A program made the position numbers and the translations under genes. DNA of 64,000 nucleotides from CAVZRC01 sp963777695 (GTDB lineage: Bacteria; Planctomycetota; Planctomycetia; Isosphaerales; Isosphaeraceae): positions 1,178,001-1,242,000 of the forward strand of contig CAVZRC010000001.1 in assembly GCA_963777695.1 (NCBI GenBank), given 5' to 3'. This document shows positions 16,903-26,192 of this stretch, in pieces; within the stretch, counting starts at the first letter, position 1; each line of letters begins with the position of its first letter. The notes beneath the pieces were generated by a model. That model worked only from the letters and a program-made list of their open reading frames with translations, did not search any database and had not been told where the DNA came from.

Positions 16903-19900
16903 TCACTTGCCGCCGGAGGGCTTCGGCTGGGCCGGCCGTGCCTTGGACGTCACCTTGGAACGAGCGATCCGAGACCGGTATCCCTCCCACGGGCCCCGCC
17001 ATTCGGGAGGTGGTGCACTCCGAGCCCCTTCGTTCATGTCGCGGACCGAATCCTGCGCCATGGCATCACTGCTGGAGCGGTTCTTGGTGCCGATCCTCTG
17101 GGGCCCAAACCCCGGGAGGTTGGTCCCCGGCTTGACCGGGGCCTGCTCGCCGGCTTTGACTTCGAGCTCGCGGCCGGGCGCGACCGGTCCGGACTTCGGC
17201 TTCTCGTACGGCCTGGAATAGTGTTCGAGCTGCTCACGCGTCATTCCGGTACGCTCCTCGAGGAGCTTGGCCGACTTGTCGTCCTGGAGGGCCTCGTGGA
17301 GCTTGCGGAGCGTCAGTTCGGTCTGCGGCTGGTTGTTCGGCGCGACACTATCCCCGCCGAACGCGTCGGGCGACTGGTCGGCTGGGGGCGATGGCTTGGT
17401 GTCATCCTTCATCTCGCCGACGCCCGATGAGCCGGGCCCCTTGGAGTTACCGCCGCCGCCGTTGGTGCTTCGCGCCCCATCTCCGGGCTGACGGCCGGTG
17501 CCTTGCCCGTTGCTGGGATTGCCGGGCTGGTTCCCCGACGGGCCCTCGCCTGGCTGACCCTCTCCTTGACCCGGCTGACCCTGGCCCTGCTGTCCATCGC
17601 CCGACTGACCCGGCTGACCCTGTCCTTGACCTTGGCCCTGGCCCGGTTGACCCTGGCCTCGACCGCCCCGATCCTGAGCCTTGCCAGGCTGGCCCTGACC
17701 TTGTCCCTGGCCCTGACCGCCCTGGCCCTGGCCCTGGCTTTGCCCCTGACTTCCCCGGCCTGTGACTTGACCTTGTCCCTGTCCTTGACCACCCTGACCT
17801 TGTCCTTGACCACCCCGACCCGGAGCACCCTGGCCCTGCCCCTGTCCTTGACCACCTTGTCCTTGACCACCCTGGCCCTGCCCCTTCCCTTGGCCTTGAC
17901 CGCCCTGCCCTTGACCCTGGCCCTGCCCTTGTCCCTGACCGCCCTGCCCTTGACCCTGGCCCTGCCCTTGTCCCTGACCGCCCTGTCCCTGGCCTTGACC
18001 TTGAGAACCCTGGCCCTGGCCCTGGCCTTGCTGACCCTGGCCCTGACCACCAGGATGGCCCTGGCCAGGCTGACTTCCCGGGCCTTGACCCTGCCCTTGT
18101 CCGTGGCCTTGCTGACCTTGTCCCTGGCCTTGACCCTGAACCTGGCTGCCCTGCCCTTGGCCCGGGCCTGGGAGTTGATCTTGCTGCGGTGGCGGCGTCT
18201 CGTGCGGCGGATTCGGCAGCTCTTGCTCGGGGGGTTGAGTCTGCTTCGGACGGGGCTTGGGTGGCGTTGGGCTCTCGTACTTGGGAGGCTTGGTCTCCTT
18301 CTTCTCGCTCTCAGGCTTCTGGACTTCGGAGTCTTCCGACTTTCGCTTGGGAGCTTCATCCTTCTTCGTCTTCGAGTCATTCCGCCGATCATCCTGAGCC
18401 TTCTTGGTCTGACGCGAAGGCTTGTCGGGCTGATCGTCTGAATTGGTCGGGTTTTCACCGCGAATGACGTTCTGGCCGTCGTCCTGGTTCTTGGCGGGTT
18501 TGGCTTTCTTCGACTGGTCCGGTTGCTCGCCGTTCGCCTGTTGTCCCCCGGCCATGTTCGGATCCTGACCATCAGTCTGTCGGCGAGCACTCGGTTTGCC
18601 GTTGGTATCCCGCGATTGTGCTCCTGCCTCTCGATCGGCCGACGGCTTTTGAGCGTTGTCATCCGAGGACCCATTAGACTGTCCGCGATTCTGCTGACCC
18701 TGCTGTGCCCCTTGCTGGGCGCCAGCCGGACTGAGCTTCTGCTGAGCCCCGTTCTGCTTTGGGTTATTCGGGTCCTGGTTGGCGCCTCGCTGTGAGTTGG
18801 AGCCCTGCTGTCCGCCCTGCTGATTGGCGCCTTGGTGCGAGTTGTCGCCTTGCTGATTGGCGCCCTGCTGCGGGTTGTTGCCTTGCTGGCCTTGTCCGGA
18901 GTTCATCCCCTGCTGCGGGTTGGCGCCTTGCTGCGGGTTGGCGCCCTGTGGGTTGGCGCCTTGCTGCGGGTTGGCGCCCTGCGGGTTGGCGCCTTGCTGA
19001 TTGGCGCCCTGCTGCGGGTTGTTGCCTTGCTGGCCTTGTCCGGAGTTCATCCCCTGCTGCGGGTTGGCGCCTTGCTGCGGGTTGGTGCCCTGCGGGTTGT
19101 TGCCTTGCTGCGGGTTGGCGCCCTGCGGGTTGGCGCCCTGCTGCGGGTTGGCGCCTTGCGGGTTGGCGCCCTGCTGCGGGTTGTTGCCCTGCTGGCCTTG
19201 TCCGGAGTTCATCCCCTGCTGCGGGTTGTTGCCTTTCTGGCTGGCGCCTTGCTGCGGGTTGTTACCCTGCTGGCCGCCTTGCGGGTTGGCGCCCTGCGGG
19301 TTGTTGCCTTGCGGGTTGGCGCCCTGCTGCGGGTTGTTGCCTTGCTGATTGGCGCCCTGTGGGTTGGCGCCTTGCTGCGGGTTGGCGCCCTGCGGGTTGG
19401 CGCCTTTCTGGTTGGCGCCCTGCTGCGGGTTGGCGCCTTTCTGGTTGGCGCCCTGCTGCGGGTTGGCGCCTTGCTGGCCGCCTTGCTGATTGGCGCCCTG
19501 CGGGTTGTTGCCTTTCTGGTTGGTGCCCTGCTGCGGGTTGGCGCCTTGCTGCGGGTTGGCGCCTTGCTGCGGGTTGGCGCCCTGCTGCGGGTTGGCGCCC
19601 TGCTGGCCTTGTCCGGAGTTCATCCCCTGCTGCGGGGTGTTGCCTTTCTGGCTGGCGCCCTGCTGCGGGTTGTTGCCCTGCTGGCCTTGTCCGGAGTTCA
19701 TCCCCTGCTGCGGGTTGTCGCCTTGCTGCGGGTTGGTGCCCTGCGGGTTGGCGCCCTGCTGCGGGTTGGCGCCTTGCTGATTGGCGCCTTGCGGGTTGGT
19801 GCCCTGCTGCGGGTTGGCGCCTTGCTGATTGGCGCCCTGTGGGTTGGCGCCTTGCTGCGGGTTGGCGCCCTGCGGGTTGGCGCCTTTCTGGTTGGCGCCC

Positions 19901-22900
19901 TGCTGCGGGTTGGCGCCTTTCTGGTTGGCGCCCTGCTGCGGGTTGTCGCCTTTCTGGTTGGCGCCCTGCTGCGGGTTGTTGCCTTGCTGGCCTTGTCCGG
20001 AGTTCATCCCCTGCTGCGGGTTGGCGCCTTGCTGATTGGCGCCCTGTGGGTTGGCGCCTTGCTGGTTGCCGCCTTCCTGAGGGTTGTTGGCCTGCTGGTC
20101 GGCGCTCTGCGGGTTGTTGCCTTGCGGGTTGGCGCCCTGCTGCGGGTTGGCGCCTTGCTGATTGGCGCCCTGTGGGTTGGCGCCTTGCTGCGGGTTGGCG
20201 CCCTGCGGGTTGGCGCCTTTCTGGTTGGCGCCCTGCTGCGGGTTGTTGCCTTGCGGGTTGGCGCCCTGCTGCGGGTTGTTGCCTTGCTGGCCTTGTCCGG
20301 AGTTCATCCCCTGCTGCGGGTTGGCGCCTTGCTGCGGGTTGGCGCCCTGTGGGTTGGCGCCTTGCTGCGGGTTGGCGCCCTGCGGGTTGGCGCCTTGCTG
20401 ATTGGCGCCCTGCTGCGGGTTGTTGCCTTGCTGGCCTTGTCCGGAGTTCATCCCCTGCTGCGGGTTGTTGCCTTGCTGCGGGTTGTTGCCCTGCGGGTTG
20501 GCGCCTTTCTGGTTGGCGCCCTGCTGCGGGTTGGCGCCTTGCTGATTGGCGCCTTTCTGGTTAGCGCCCTGCTGCGGGTTGTTGCCCTGCTGGCCTTGTC
20601 CGGAGTTCATCCCCTGCTGCGGGTTGGCGCCTTGCTGATTGGCGTCCTGCGGGTTGGCGCCTTGCTGGTTGCCGCCTTCCTGAGGGTTGTTGGCCTGCTG
20701 GTCGGCGCTCTGCGGGTTGTTGCCTTGCGGGTTGGCGCCCTGCTGCGGGTTGTTGCCCTGCTGGCCGCCTTGCTGATTGGCGCCCTGCTGGGGGTTGTTC
20801 TGACCACGCTGAAGTTGGGGCTGGTTAGCCCCACCCTGGCGGTTCCCACCTTGCTGGCCAGAAGTCACTCGATCCTGCGCACCCTGCTGGCCACCGGCAT
20901 TCGGGGTGTTCTTCGCATTCTGGCCGGACTGGGGGGTAGAATTGCCGTCGCGGACACCCGGCTGGACCTGGTTCGTCTGATCGCCGGAATTCGCATTTCC
21001 CTGTTGAGGCTGGGCATTGTTCGCGCCGGCCTGATCCTGCGGCAGTTGTTGCCGCTGCGGATTCATGCCGGCCCCGTTCGCGCCATTATTCGCGGCATTC
21101 GGGTTGGGCTTGCCCCCCTGGGTTGTTTGCGGATTGGCCGCATTGGCAGCGGGGGTATTGCCTCCTTGCTGCGACCCCGGCTGATCATTCCCCTGGCCGT
21201 TCTGGTTATTCTCGGGGTTGAGGCTCTTCAGGGCGTCGTCGATCCTGCGGAACTGGTCGGGAGTGGGCTGGGCTCGATTATTCTCTGTGGGCTGCGGCTG
21301 ACTCTGGACCTGGTCATCAGGCGCAGTTCCCTTGTCCGGCGATCTCGGTGCGTTCGCGTCATTCGACCCGTTGTCTTTCGAGGGATTCGACGGCGACGAC
21401 TCCGGCTTGCCGTCTCCGCTGGAGCCCGGAGGATTCGCCGATTCATCGGCCGGGGCGACGTCGTCAGGCTTCGAGGGCGGGGGTTGCTCGCCCTGCTGGG
21501 TCTCCTTCGTCTGCTTATCCTCGAGTTCCTGCTTCTCCTGGGGCGTGACCGGCTCCGTCACTTCGATGACCTGATAGGCCGTTTCCATCTTGTTCGGGAT
21601 CGGATCCTTATTGTCCCGAACGGTGAGCCGATAGGAGATCAAGTCGCCGGGCTTGGCGCGCATCTTGGCGAGGTCGAGCGTCTCCGTCACGCGGAATTCC
21701 GCCTTCGGCTCCTGGTTCTCGAGCATGTTCTTGGAGCTAAGCGTCTCATTCCCGAGGCGGACCAGGAGCGTCGCGTCCTTGACGCCGTGGTCATCGGATC
21801 CGGCCATGACCAGCGCAACCTTCACATTGGCGGGCCGCTTGATCGTCGGCTGGTCCGGCAGGACGAATCGCGCGGTCGGGGCGAGGTCGGGCAGGGCGAT
21901 GATGTCGAAGTTGACCGGATTGGGATTGACCTGACCTCCGGTCGTCCGGAACTCGACCTTGTAAGTCCCCGACTTCGTGACGAAGAACTCACCGGACAAT
22001 TCGGTCGGCTCCTTCCGCGAGACCTCCATCTGGGCCGCGGCGCCATAAGAGAGGTTGATCGTGGCCCGGCTGGCCGGCATGTTCGTCCGGGCATGGATGT
22101 AGACCTTAGTCCCCTCGATCGCCTCGATCTGGCCACCTTCCTCGCCGTTGACACGCTCGACCTTGGTGTATCGCGGAAACTCCAGGTCGTGGGTGATCGT
22201 CGTGACCGTAGGCGCCGGCAGGACTTCGAGATGATATTGGCTCGACTCGGCGTCGCCCGCGGTCAAGTAATAGTCCATGCTCTGCTGGACGTTCGGCATC
22301 CGGTAGGACCAGGGGTCGAAGAGGTGCTTTCCCGGCGATAACTCCTTGATGGCGAAGAACTTACCGCCATCACTGCTGTGGTGCAGCAACACCTTCTGCG
22401 GCCCGATACCCTGGACATCGACCTCGAAATTGACCGGCGAGCCGGCGACAACTTCGGCCAGCTCCTTGCTGTCGCCCGGCTTGATATTCACGAGTCGCGT
22501 ATTCGTGGGTGGGGCGACATCGGCCAGGAAGGCGCGTCGGATCGAGTCCATCGGACTCTTGGGGGCGAAGGCCCAGTACAGGCAGAAGACCACGATCACG
22601 CCCGTCAGCGCGTAGGTCGCCTGGGTCATCCTCTTCACATTGACTGCGCCCTCGACATCAACCAAGGTCAGGTCGTTGACGGCCCGGGACTCGAGCGTGG
22701 CGAGGATCGCCTTGGACAACTGGCCGCGGTTGCGCCGAAGTTCGAGATAATTGATCAGGCTGTTTTTCAGGGTCGGCTCGGACAACTCGATGGTCTTGGC
22801 CGCATAGAGCGAATTGATCCGGAGGACCAGCGGCTTGACGACGCGGAGCGCGGTGTACGCGCAGGCCGCCAGCAGCCCGGTGACCAGGATTGTCCAGCGG

Positions 22901-23100
22901 AGCCAGAAGGGCATGCCGAAGATGTGGTCGAACACGACTTCGAGGAACAAGACCGCCAGGAAGCCCACCAGGAGCGTCAGGCACGCCGTCGAGATGTCGG
23001 TGTACTTGATTCGCTGTCGGGTGCGCTGTAGCTGATGGTCGATGAATTGCTCGTAATCCAGAAGCTTGCCATGCGGTTGCGTTTGCGTCCCAGTTGCCAT
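16903..23100 (-). CDS. giant membrane-anchored protein with N/P/Q/G and GQ low-complexity repeats
   Basis: A single 2065-codon frame. The N-terminal 190 residues hold three hydrophobic helices (about 38-58, 66-88 and 168-188) and a coiled segment. Residues 200-530 look like folded extracytoplasmic beta-domains (for example PTVTTITHDLEFPRYTKVER and FFVTKSGTYKVEFRTTG), ending in TEPVTPQEKQELEDKQTKE. From about residue 530 to 1930 the protein is low-complexity: Gln/Asn-rich spacer, a roughly 650-residue block of NPQQGANQ-type repeats (about 767-1423), a charged Lys/Asp/Glu segment, then a 200-residue GQGQGQG block (about 1643-1847). The tail (DAFGGDSVAPNNQPQTELTL onward) is conserved-looking and ends basic. 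I recognise the architecture as planctomycete but no named family. A surface or envelope role is inferred from the helices only. Confidence 0.85.
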   Translation of the reverse strand: MATGTQTQPHGKLLDYEQFIDHQLQRTRQRIKYTDISTACLTLLVGFLAVLFLEVVFDHIFGMPFWLRWTILVTGLLAACAYTALRVVKPLVLRINSLYAAKTIELSEPTLKNSLINYLELRRNRGQLSKAILATLESRAVNDLTLVDVEGAVNVKRMTQATYALTGVIVVFCLYWAFAPKSPMDSIRRAFLADVAPPTNTRLVNIKPGDSKELAEVVAGSPVNFEVDVQGIGPQKVLLHHSSDGGKFFAIKELSPGKHLFDPWSYRMPNVQQSMDYYLTAGDAESSQYHLEVLPAPTVTTITHDLEFPRYTKVERVNGEEGGQIEAIEGTKVYIHARTNMPASRATINLSYGAAAQMEVSRKEPTELSGEFFVTKSGTYKVEFRTTGGQVNPNPVNFDIIALPDLAPTARFVLPDQPTIKRPANVKVALVMAGSDDHGVKDATLLVRLGNETLSSKNMLENQEPKAEFRVTETLDLAKMRAKPGDLISYRLTVRDNKDPIPNKMETAYQVIEVTEPVTPQEKQELEDKQTKETQQGEQPPPSKPDDVAPADESANPPGSSGDGKPESSPSNPSKDNGSNDANAPRSPDKGTAPDDQVQSQPQPTENNRAQPTPDQFRRIDDALKSLNPENNQNGQGNDQPGSQQGGNTPAANAANPQTTQGGKPNPNAANNGANGAGMNPQRQQLPQDQAGANNAQPQQGNANSGDQTNQVQPGVRDGNSTPQSGQNAKNTPNAGGQQGAQDRVTSGQQGGNRQGGANQPQLQRGQNNPQQGANQQGGQQGNNPQQGANPQGNNPQSADQQANNPQEGGNQQGANPQDANQQGANPQQGMNSGQGQQGNNPQQGANQKGANQQGANPQQGANQKGANPQGNNPQQGNNPQQGMNSGQGQQGNNPQQGANQQGANPQGANPQQGANPQGANPQQGANPQQGMNSGQGQQGNNPQQGANPQGNNPQQGANQKGANPQGANPQQGANPQGANQQGANPQQGANPQGNNPQSADQQANNPQEGGNQQGANPQGANQQGANPQQGMNSGQGQQGNNPQQGANQKGDNPQQGANQKGANPQQGANQKGANPQGANPQQGANPQGANQQGANPQQGTNPQGANQQGANPQQGANPQGTNPQQGDNPQQGMNSGQGQQGNNPQQGASQKGNTPQQGMNSGQGQQGANPQQGANPQQGANPQQGANPQQGTNQKGNNPQGANQQGGQQGANPQQGANQKGANPQQGANQKGANPQGANPQQGANPQGANQQGNNPQQGANPQGNNPQGANPQGGQQGNNPQQGASQKGNNPQQGMNSGQGQQGNNPQQGANPQGANPQQGANPQGANPQQGNNPQGTNPQQGANPQQGMNSGQGQQGNNPQQGANQQGANPQGANPQQGANPQGANPQQGANPQQGMNSGQGQQGNNPQQGANQQGDNSHQGANQQGGQQGSNSQRGANQDPNNPKQNGAQQKLSPAGAQQGAQQGQQNRGQSNGSSDDNAQKPSADREAGAQSRDTNGKPSARRQTDGQDPNMAGGQQANGEQPDQSKKAKPAKNQDDGQNVIRGENPTNSDDQPDKPSRQTKKAQDDRRNDSKTKKDEAPKRKSEDSEVQKPESEKKETKPPKYESPTPPKPRPKQTQPPEQELPNPPHETPPPQQDQLPGPGQGQGSQVQGQGQGQGQQGHGQGQGQGPGSQPGQGHPGGQGQGQQGQGQGQGSQGQGQGQGGQGQGQGQGQGQGGQGQGQGQGQGQGGQGQGKGQGQGGQGQGGQGQGQGQGAPGRGGQGQGQGGQGQGQGQVTGRGSQGQSQGQGQGGQGQGQGQGQPGKAQDRGGRGQGQPGQGQGQGQGQPGQSGDGQQGQGQPGQGEGQPGEGPSGNQPGNPSNGQGTGRQPGDGARSTNGGGGNSKGPGSSGVGEMKDDTKPSPPADQSPDAFGGDSVAPNNQPQTELTLRKLHEALQDDKSAKLLEERTGMTREQLEHYSRPYEKPKSGPVAPGRELEVKAGEQAPVKPGTNLPGFGPQRIGTKNRSSSDAMAQDSVRDMNEGARSAPPPEWRGPWEGYRSRIARSKVTSKARPAQPKPSGGK
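17560..18170 (-). repeat. GQGQ tandem-repeat coding region
   Basis: The DNA consists of short CCCTGACC/CCTTGACC/CCTTGTCC-like units (plus-strand view) encoding Gly-Gln dipeptides with occasional Pro, Lys, Ser or Arg. The unit is six bases, so length changes in whole units keep the frame. It lies inside the giant gene near its 3' end. Confidence 0.85.
18830..20800 (-). repeat. NPQQGAN tandem-repeat coding region with higher-order units
   Basis: About 2 kb of 12-18 base units encoding GANPQQ, GANQQ, GNNPQ and GANQK. A larger unit containing GMNSGQGQQG occurs nine times at uneven spacing, and a segment with NNPQSADQQANNPQEGGNQQ occurs twice (near 20050-20130 and 20650-20740), showing duplication of blocks as well as of single units. 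All units are multiples of three, so the reading frame is never lost. Confidence 0.9.
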
Positions 23101-23154
23101 GACGCCTTGCTCCTCGCGCAGGATCGACCGTTGGTTCGAGACTTGGCGTCCCTA

Positions 23155-23160
23155 TTATAC
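23155..23160 (-). promoter_or_regulatory. -10 box upstream of the giant repeat gene
   Basis: A perfect TATAAT on the minus strand, 54 bases before the start at 23100. The sequence about 17 bases further upstream has no good -35 match, so only the -10 element is supported. Confidence 0.45.
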
Positions 23161-23340
23161 TTCGCCCCTCGCCGAAAAGAACGACCTTTGTCATTTGTCC
23201 TTGGTTTTTCACCCCGGGCCTGGCCTCGCGGTCCGAACGCCCGTCCTCGATATTCGCCGAGGCGAACAACCATCTGTTCCACGGGCTGATGCACCCTGGC
23301 TAGATGCTGACGCCCCATCCGGGGATCTCGAAATTCCTGA

Positions 23341-23370
23341 TTGGAATTTACCGTCAGAATGATGCATAAT
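23341..23370 (+). promoter_or_regulatory. possible promoter for the pfk remnant
   Basis: TTGGAA (23341-23346), an 18-base spacer and CATAAT (23365-23370) form a fair sigma-70-type pair about 100 bases upstream of the phosphofructokinase remnant. If real it is a relic of the intact gene. Confidence 0.35.
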
Positions 23371-23463
23371 AAGTATCCGTAGAAGAGACCCGGGGTCCTG
23401 AAGTCCGTACGTAGGCAAGGTGGATCCGCGAGACTAGGAATCAGGACGATCTGACGGTGATCG

Positions 23464-24092
23464 GTGACAACCGTTCTTCGGTCGACTGCACGGCGGCAAT
23501 GCGTCTCCGTCTCCCCGACGACTCCGTTGCGGGTAGCGGTCGTATTCAGCGGCGGCGAGGCGCCGGGCATGAACGCCCTGCTGCGGGCGATCGCTTGGGT
23601 GGGCCTGAATCGGGTCGCGGTGTCCCGAGTTTACCGAGTCGGAGGGCCGCCGTCTGGCAATCGAGCTTCTGGCGGCGGTGGAGGTTCGGGGCGTGATCGT
23701 CTGCAGCGGAGGCGGCTCGATGGCGGGCTCGTCCCGGCTGGCCGAGGAGAGCGACCTGCGTGTGATCGGCATCCCGGCGACGATCGACAACAATCTGGCC
23801 GCGACGGAACAGTCGCTGGGCACGGATCGGCATCGCCGGGACGCAAGGAAAGGCCCAGGCCTTGGACGATCCGAAAAAAGCAGTCGCGATCGAGGCCCAG
23901 GGGCTCTCCGACGACGAGACGCTCCGCTGGATTGCGGGGAACAGGGCCTGGCGGCTGGCTCGCAAGACCCGGCCAATCTGGGCGCGACCGGTCGAAGCGG
24001 ACGAAGTCGGTAAGGAACCTTCGAATTCGGAGCTTGTGAAAGAATCGGATTACATTACGCGAATTACGGATTGCGAATTTATAAACCCCTGA
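23464..24092 (+). pseudogene. remnant of a 6-phosphofructokinase (PfkA-type) gene
   Basis: Pieces of phosphofructokinase appear in order but in different frames. RVAVVFSGGEAPGMNALLRA (near 23530-23590) is the N-terminal ATP/PPi-binding loop, normally GGDAPGMNA. After a deletion of perhaps 40 codons, PEFTESEGRRLAIELLAAVE and then IVCSGGGSMAGSSRLAEE and VIGIPATIDNNLAATEQSLG (23630-23825) match the central part, where the family has GGDGS and GIPxTIDND. The intact gene should exceed 320 codons; here the middle, the substrate-binding MGR motif and the C-terminal half are absent. A third frame (23862-24092, beginning DDPKKAVAIEAQGLSDDE) has protein-like composition but I do not recognise it. Unlike the other broken genes, no single indel restores this one, so true decay is likely. 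Confidence 0.7.
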
Positions 24093-24131
24093 TGTTTCGG
24101 GCTTTAGATCGATTTGTGATTCGTAATCCGT
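24066..24131. repeat. AT-rich inverted repeat downstream of the pfk remnant
   Basis: ACGGATTGCGAAT (24066-24078) pairs with ATTCGTAATCCGT (24119-24131), 12 of 13 positions, around a 40-base AT-rich loop. The surrounding 24040-24150 is clearly more AT-rich than its neighbours. It may terminate transcription between the convergent remnant and the zinc-ribbon gene, or be a small mobile-element scar. Confidence 0.5.
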
Positions 24132-24159
24132 CATCTGGAATCGATTTATTCACAGCCTC

Positions 24160-25207
24160 TCAGTCCGTCGTGATGAGCAAGTACTTCCGACCCAGGTCGG
24201 AAGTGGTCGGCCCGTCGTCCTCGTGCTTCGCGGCCCAGGTGAGACACTTCCTTCGCCGCACCGGATCCTCGGGCAGTTTGACGGCGAACCCGCCCGTGAG
24301 GACCGCGTTACCGATCGAGGCCGGTTCGAGCACGTAGACCGATTCGGCGCCGCGTTCGTAAAAGCCCGCCACCATGACTCGCGCCTCCTCGGATGGCATC
24401 CCCTTCACCGCATGAGTCGGATGCTTGACAGGATCGAGCCAGTCGCGGGCCTCGACCGTGCCGGGCTGCGCGATCATCGCCATCACCACCCGATCCGTTT
24501 CGGAGGCGGCGGCTCCCGGATCGAATGCGACCCCATCGGAAGGGACGGTCTGAAATGTATGCACTCCCGCCGAAGCTTGCTGAAATCCGTTGAGGATCCG
24601 ATAGACTCGCCAGCCGAGCAGCGCGAATGTCAGGACCGCGCCGAAGGAGACTCCGAAGGCTGCCGTGGAAGGCCGCGACCGGTCAATCTTGGCCGCTCGC
24701 CGGGCGATCTGCTTCTTTCTTGCCTCCGAGAGTGGCTTGTATGCTTTGGGCCGAGAAAGAACTGGGGCCGAATCGTCCCCGGCGGATGCGTTCCGCATCG
24801 ACGTCGCGGAAAGAGAACTCGTCCCGCTATGAGTCTGGAGGGCTCCATCTTCCAGTCCGAACACATCCACTTCGACCGGCGTGGACGGGTCGGAGTCCGC
24901 GGGTTGGCCGGATGGAGCCCGTGCCGATCCATTCTGGACCGAGGCGGTCACCCCCTCCGGGATTTCGAAACAAGGTTCCACAGTTCTTGCAAAAGGTCTT
25001 CTTGCCCGCGTTCTCAGCCGAGACCCAGTGGCCTTTGCCGCAATCTTCGCATTCGACACGCACCCTCGGACTGCTCCGATGAACCACGTCCTCGGAGCCG
25101 ACGTGCATCGCTCCGCCACACTGCTTGCAGATCAGCGTGCGTCCTTCGTATTTCCGATCGATGGCGTAAGTCTTTCGACAGCCCGGACATTGCGTCGTGA
25201 TGCTCAT
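24160..25207 (-). CDS. zinc-ribbon membrane protein (frame broken once)
   Basis: The N-terminus contains two zinc-ribbon-like pairs: CPGCRKTYAIDRKYEGRTLI with CKQC, and CEDCGKGHWVSAENAGKK with CKNC. Near 24972 the frame changes at TTGTTTCGAAATCCC; removing one T gives CGTLFEIPEGVTAS and joins the second frame, about 348 residues in all. After a Ser/Pro linker and a basic segment comes one membrane helix (AFGVSFGAVLTFALLGWRVY) and a 130-residue domain with DRVVMAMIAQPG and EARVMVAGFYERGAESVYVL. Planctomycetes often have proteins with N-terminal zinc ribbons before a transmembrane helix; their function is unknown. I prefer ATG 25207, although an in-frame GTG lies two codons upstream. Confidence 0.7.
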
Positions 25208-25462
25208 GGACACCGTCCCGATTGAGACTCCGCTCGTCCCTCGGTGATCCTTGGGATCATCGATCCTCGCGCCGACTGCGGCTCAAGGCTCTGATTCCAT
25301 AATTGGTCGCAGGGCGAAGATTACCGAGGATTCTTGGAAAGGTTTCTCGCCGGAGGCGATTGTCGGAGTATCCTCGCATGCGAACCTCGGGCCGGATGGT
25401 GGCCCATTCGACTTCTCATCGGTCGGCGAGGCCAGCGACCTTTTCCTATTCGTCTGCGCATT

Positions 25463-26131
25463 CTAGACTTGAGGAGAGTCAAGGTCCGATTTCCCCGGGC
25501 GTGCTGTTTTCGACCGGATCCAGTCATCGGCCACCTTCAGCAGCCGGGCCAGCGGCAATTCGAAGCCGGGCAGGAGTGAAGTGCGATAGGTTTCCTCCGC
25601 CTTCACGATAACCTCGGGTGGTTCGCCAGGGATGTTCTTGAAGACGGTCTTCGTCCGAGAGAAGCGGTCGATGACCCAGTATTCCGATACGCCGAGTTCC
25701 TGGTATTCCCGACGCTTCTCCTGGTAATCCCGCACGCGGTCCCGCTTCCGTTTCGAGACGAACTCGACCACGATGGCGGGGATGTCCACACTCGAATTGG
25801 GCACCCGGCCCAGCCGTACCCAGACGACGCGGTCGGCGCGACGTCGGCCGTCTGCGAGGGGTATGTATTGTTCGGCGAGTGTCTTGTCCAGGGTACTCTC
25901 TTGTGGATGCGTCTGCTGGTACAGCCGCAGCAGGAAGCCGAGCTCTTCATTGGGATCTCGCTCGGCCTCGCCAGGTGCAGGGCTCACGATCAGCACTCCA
26001 TGGACCAGCTCGTAGACGTAGCAATCGTCATAATCGGTGACGGCATCGAACTCTTCGGGGGTCATCAGCATCCCGTTCGATGTTCGGCCGAGCCGAATCC
26101 GCTTCGTCCCGCGCGCATGGGCGATGTCCAT
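25463..26131 (-). CDS. Uma2 (DUF820) family PD-(D/E)XK nuclease-like protein
   Basis: A 222-residue protein of the Uma2 family, a predicted restriction-endonuclease fold expanded in cyanobacteria and planctomycetes. ATG 26131 is chosen because GGAGGG lies eight bases upstream; an open extension to 26260 is Arg-rich noise. Characteristic elements are MTPEEFDAV, YELVHGVLIVSPAPG, ADRVVWV, then DIPAIVVEFVSKRKRDRVRD with the conserved Glu-x-Ser-x-x-Arg-type core and EYWVIDRFSRTKTVF. The expected acidic/Lys catalytic pattern (D...E.K) is present in outline as P-D/E ... VVEFVSKR. It stands alone, downstream of fabD. Physiological role is unknown for this family. Confidence 0.88.
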   Translation of the reverse strand: MDIAHARGTKRIRLGRTSNGMLMTPEEFDAVTDYDDCYVYELVHGVLIVSPAPGEAERDPNEELGFLLRLYQQTHPQESTLDKTLAEQYIPLADGRRRADRVVWVRLGRVPNSSVDIPAIVVEFVSKRKRDRVRDYQEKRREYQELGVSEYWVIDRFSRTKTVFKNIPGEPPEVIVKAEETYRTSLLPGFELPLARLLKVADDWIRSKTARPGKSDLDSPQV

Positions 26132-26192
26132 GGTCCATTCCCTCCATTGGGTCGCCGGCGAGAAGTCATAAATACCCCGTCTTCTCCACGTT

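Larger units (their letters stand above)
23101..23463. other. intergenic region upstream of the giant repeat gene
   Basis: No gene is supported. It holds outward-facing promoter candidates on both strands (23155-23160 minus, 23341-23370 plus) and, around 23184-23206, a lone fragment related to the GGACAAAGG repeat seen at 3792-3901 and 38244-38277. The short open frames crossing it translate to Arg/Pro-rich sequence without domains. Confidence 0.5.

Noticed and set aside
18759..20564. Long plus-strand frame rich in Trp/Arg/Ala/Cys opposite the giant repeat gene
   Set aside because: It is the antisense image of the NPQQGAN repeat; the three-base periodicity of the repeat keeps several opposite frames free of stops. 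The minus-strand frame continues for 6 kb with conserved-looking ends, so that one is real.
18830..20800. Regular repeats that might be taken for a CRISPR array
   Set aside because: Units are 12-18 bases, contiguous without unique spacers, and code for protein in one long frame. No cas genes are present.
18832..22341. 1169-codon plus-strand frame of Val/Gly/Ala/Leu repeats
   Set aside because: Same cause: antisense shadow of the repeat and of the well-conserved N-terminal domains of the giant gene. It has no signal, domain or ribosome binding site.
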